DNA of 64,000 bases, taken from positions 434,001-498,000 of the forward strand of contig CAVVMG010000001.1 in NCBI GenBank assembly GCA_963749415.1, given 5' to 3'. The DNA comes from JALYNX01 sp963749415 (lineage in GTDB: Bacteria; Actinomycetota; Acidimicrobiia; Spongiisociales; ZC4RG35). Numbering within the stretch: position 1 is the stretch's first letter; each line of letters begins with the position of its first letter. Shown here in pieces: positions 63,891 through 64,000 of this stretch. Both the position numbers and the translations under genes were made by a program. A model generated the notes under the pieces. It was given only the letters and a program-made list of their open reading frames with translations. It did not search any database and was not told where the DNA came from.

Positions 63891-64000
63891 CCGTGTGAGT
63901 TTGCCGACAAGAGAACGGCAGGGAAACGACTAGTGGCCTATCACCGGATTGGAGCAGTCCGACCTCGCCTGTCACGCGTGGACCGAGCCAAATATGGCCC

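Noticed and set aside
63891..64000. Possible C-terminal end of another protein entering from the right edge on the minus strand
   Set aside because: Two frames stay open for 20-35 codons, but neither has recognisable content, so nothing can be supported.

Overview
The window is GC-rich bacterial DNA with tightly packed genes, many GTG and TTG starts and frequent 4-bp start/stop overlaps. Its gene content points to a free-living actinobacterium, possibly class Acidimicrobiia or a relative. The clues are a MutT1-style Nudix-SixA fusion, a deazaflavin (F420)-type nitroreductase, polyphosphate glucokinase, cysteine-bearing S-layer-like GCNPP repeats on secreted proteins, and the order tRNA-Thr, tRNA-Met, (tuf), rpmG, maoC ... 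tRNA-Trp, secE, nusG, rplK, rplA, rplJ, rplL. The taxonomic placement is inference. I saw no CRISPR array, phage, integrase or insertion sequence.

Layout. 1-20 kb is housekeeping and accessory metabolism: an MFS exporter, HU, a crotonase-fold enzyme, a PRTase/kinase pair, a HisC-like aminotransferase, a fused 2-oxoacid dehydrogenase E1 alpha-beta whose N-terminus is a ParB-type peptide, a Nudix-SixA sanitation enzyme, a secreted VanY-type peptidase with GCNPP repeats, a heterodimeric ABC exporter and a primary-type sigma factor. 20-42 kb is central metabolism and redox: DUF255 thioredoxin-fold protein, heme A synthase, a cystathionine beta-synthase-type enzyme, a fused salicylyl-CoA/aminobenzoyl-CoA-type monooxygenase-reductase, an FNR-type reductase with an extra N-terminal domain, malic enzyme, HflX, polyphosphate glucokinase divergent from 6-phosphogluconate dehydrogenase, SerB and an M1 aminopeptidase. 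41.8-52.2 kb, all transcribed leftwards, is the ribosomal/translation core (rplL, rplJ, rplA, rplK, nusG, secE, tRNA-Trp; then rpmG, tuf, tRNA-Met, tRNA-Thr, tRNA-Tyr), split by an accessory block at 45.7-49.7 kb. 52.3-64 kb is a surface-polysaccharide cluster: Wzz/BY-kinase, O-antigen ligase (Wzy), two paralogous beta-helix proteins, a phosphotransferase, two glycosyltransferases, a Wzx-like flippase and a nucleotidyltransferase-like protein.

Two cross-cutting signals stand out. First, at least twelve single-base frameshifts break nine otherwise well-conserved genes (GDPD, LOG, SixA, VOC, alpha/beta hydrolase, cyclase, MaoC, O-antigen ligase, GT4). All but one are restored by removing one base, and I found none in the long core genes. 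Whether this is pseudogene decay or sequencing error cannot be settled here. Second, three local oddities deserve checking: the ParB-like peptide on the E1 enzyme, a highly foldable stretch at 24.8-25.0 kb with a sequestered Shine-Dalgarno, and a tuf gene whose 5' part avoids C-ending codons entirely.
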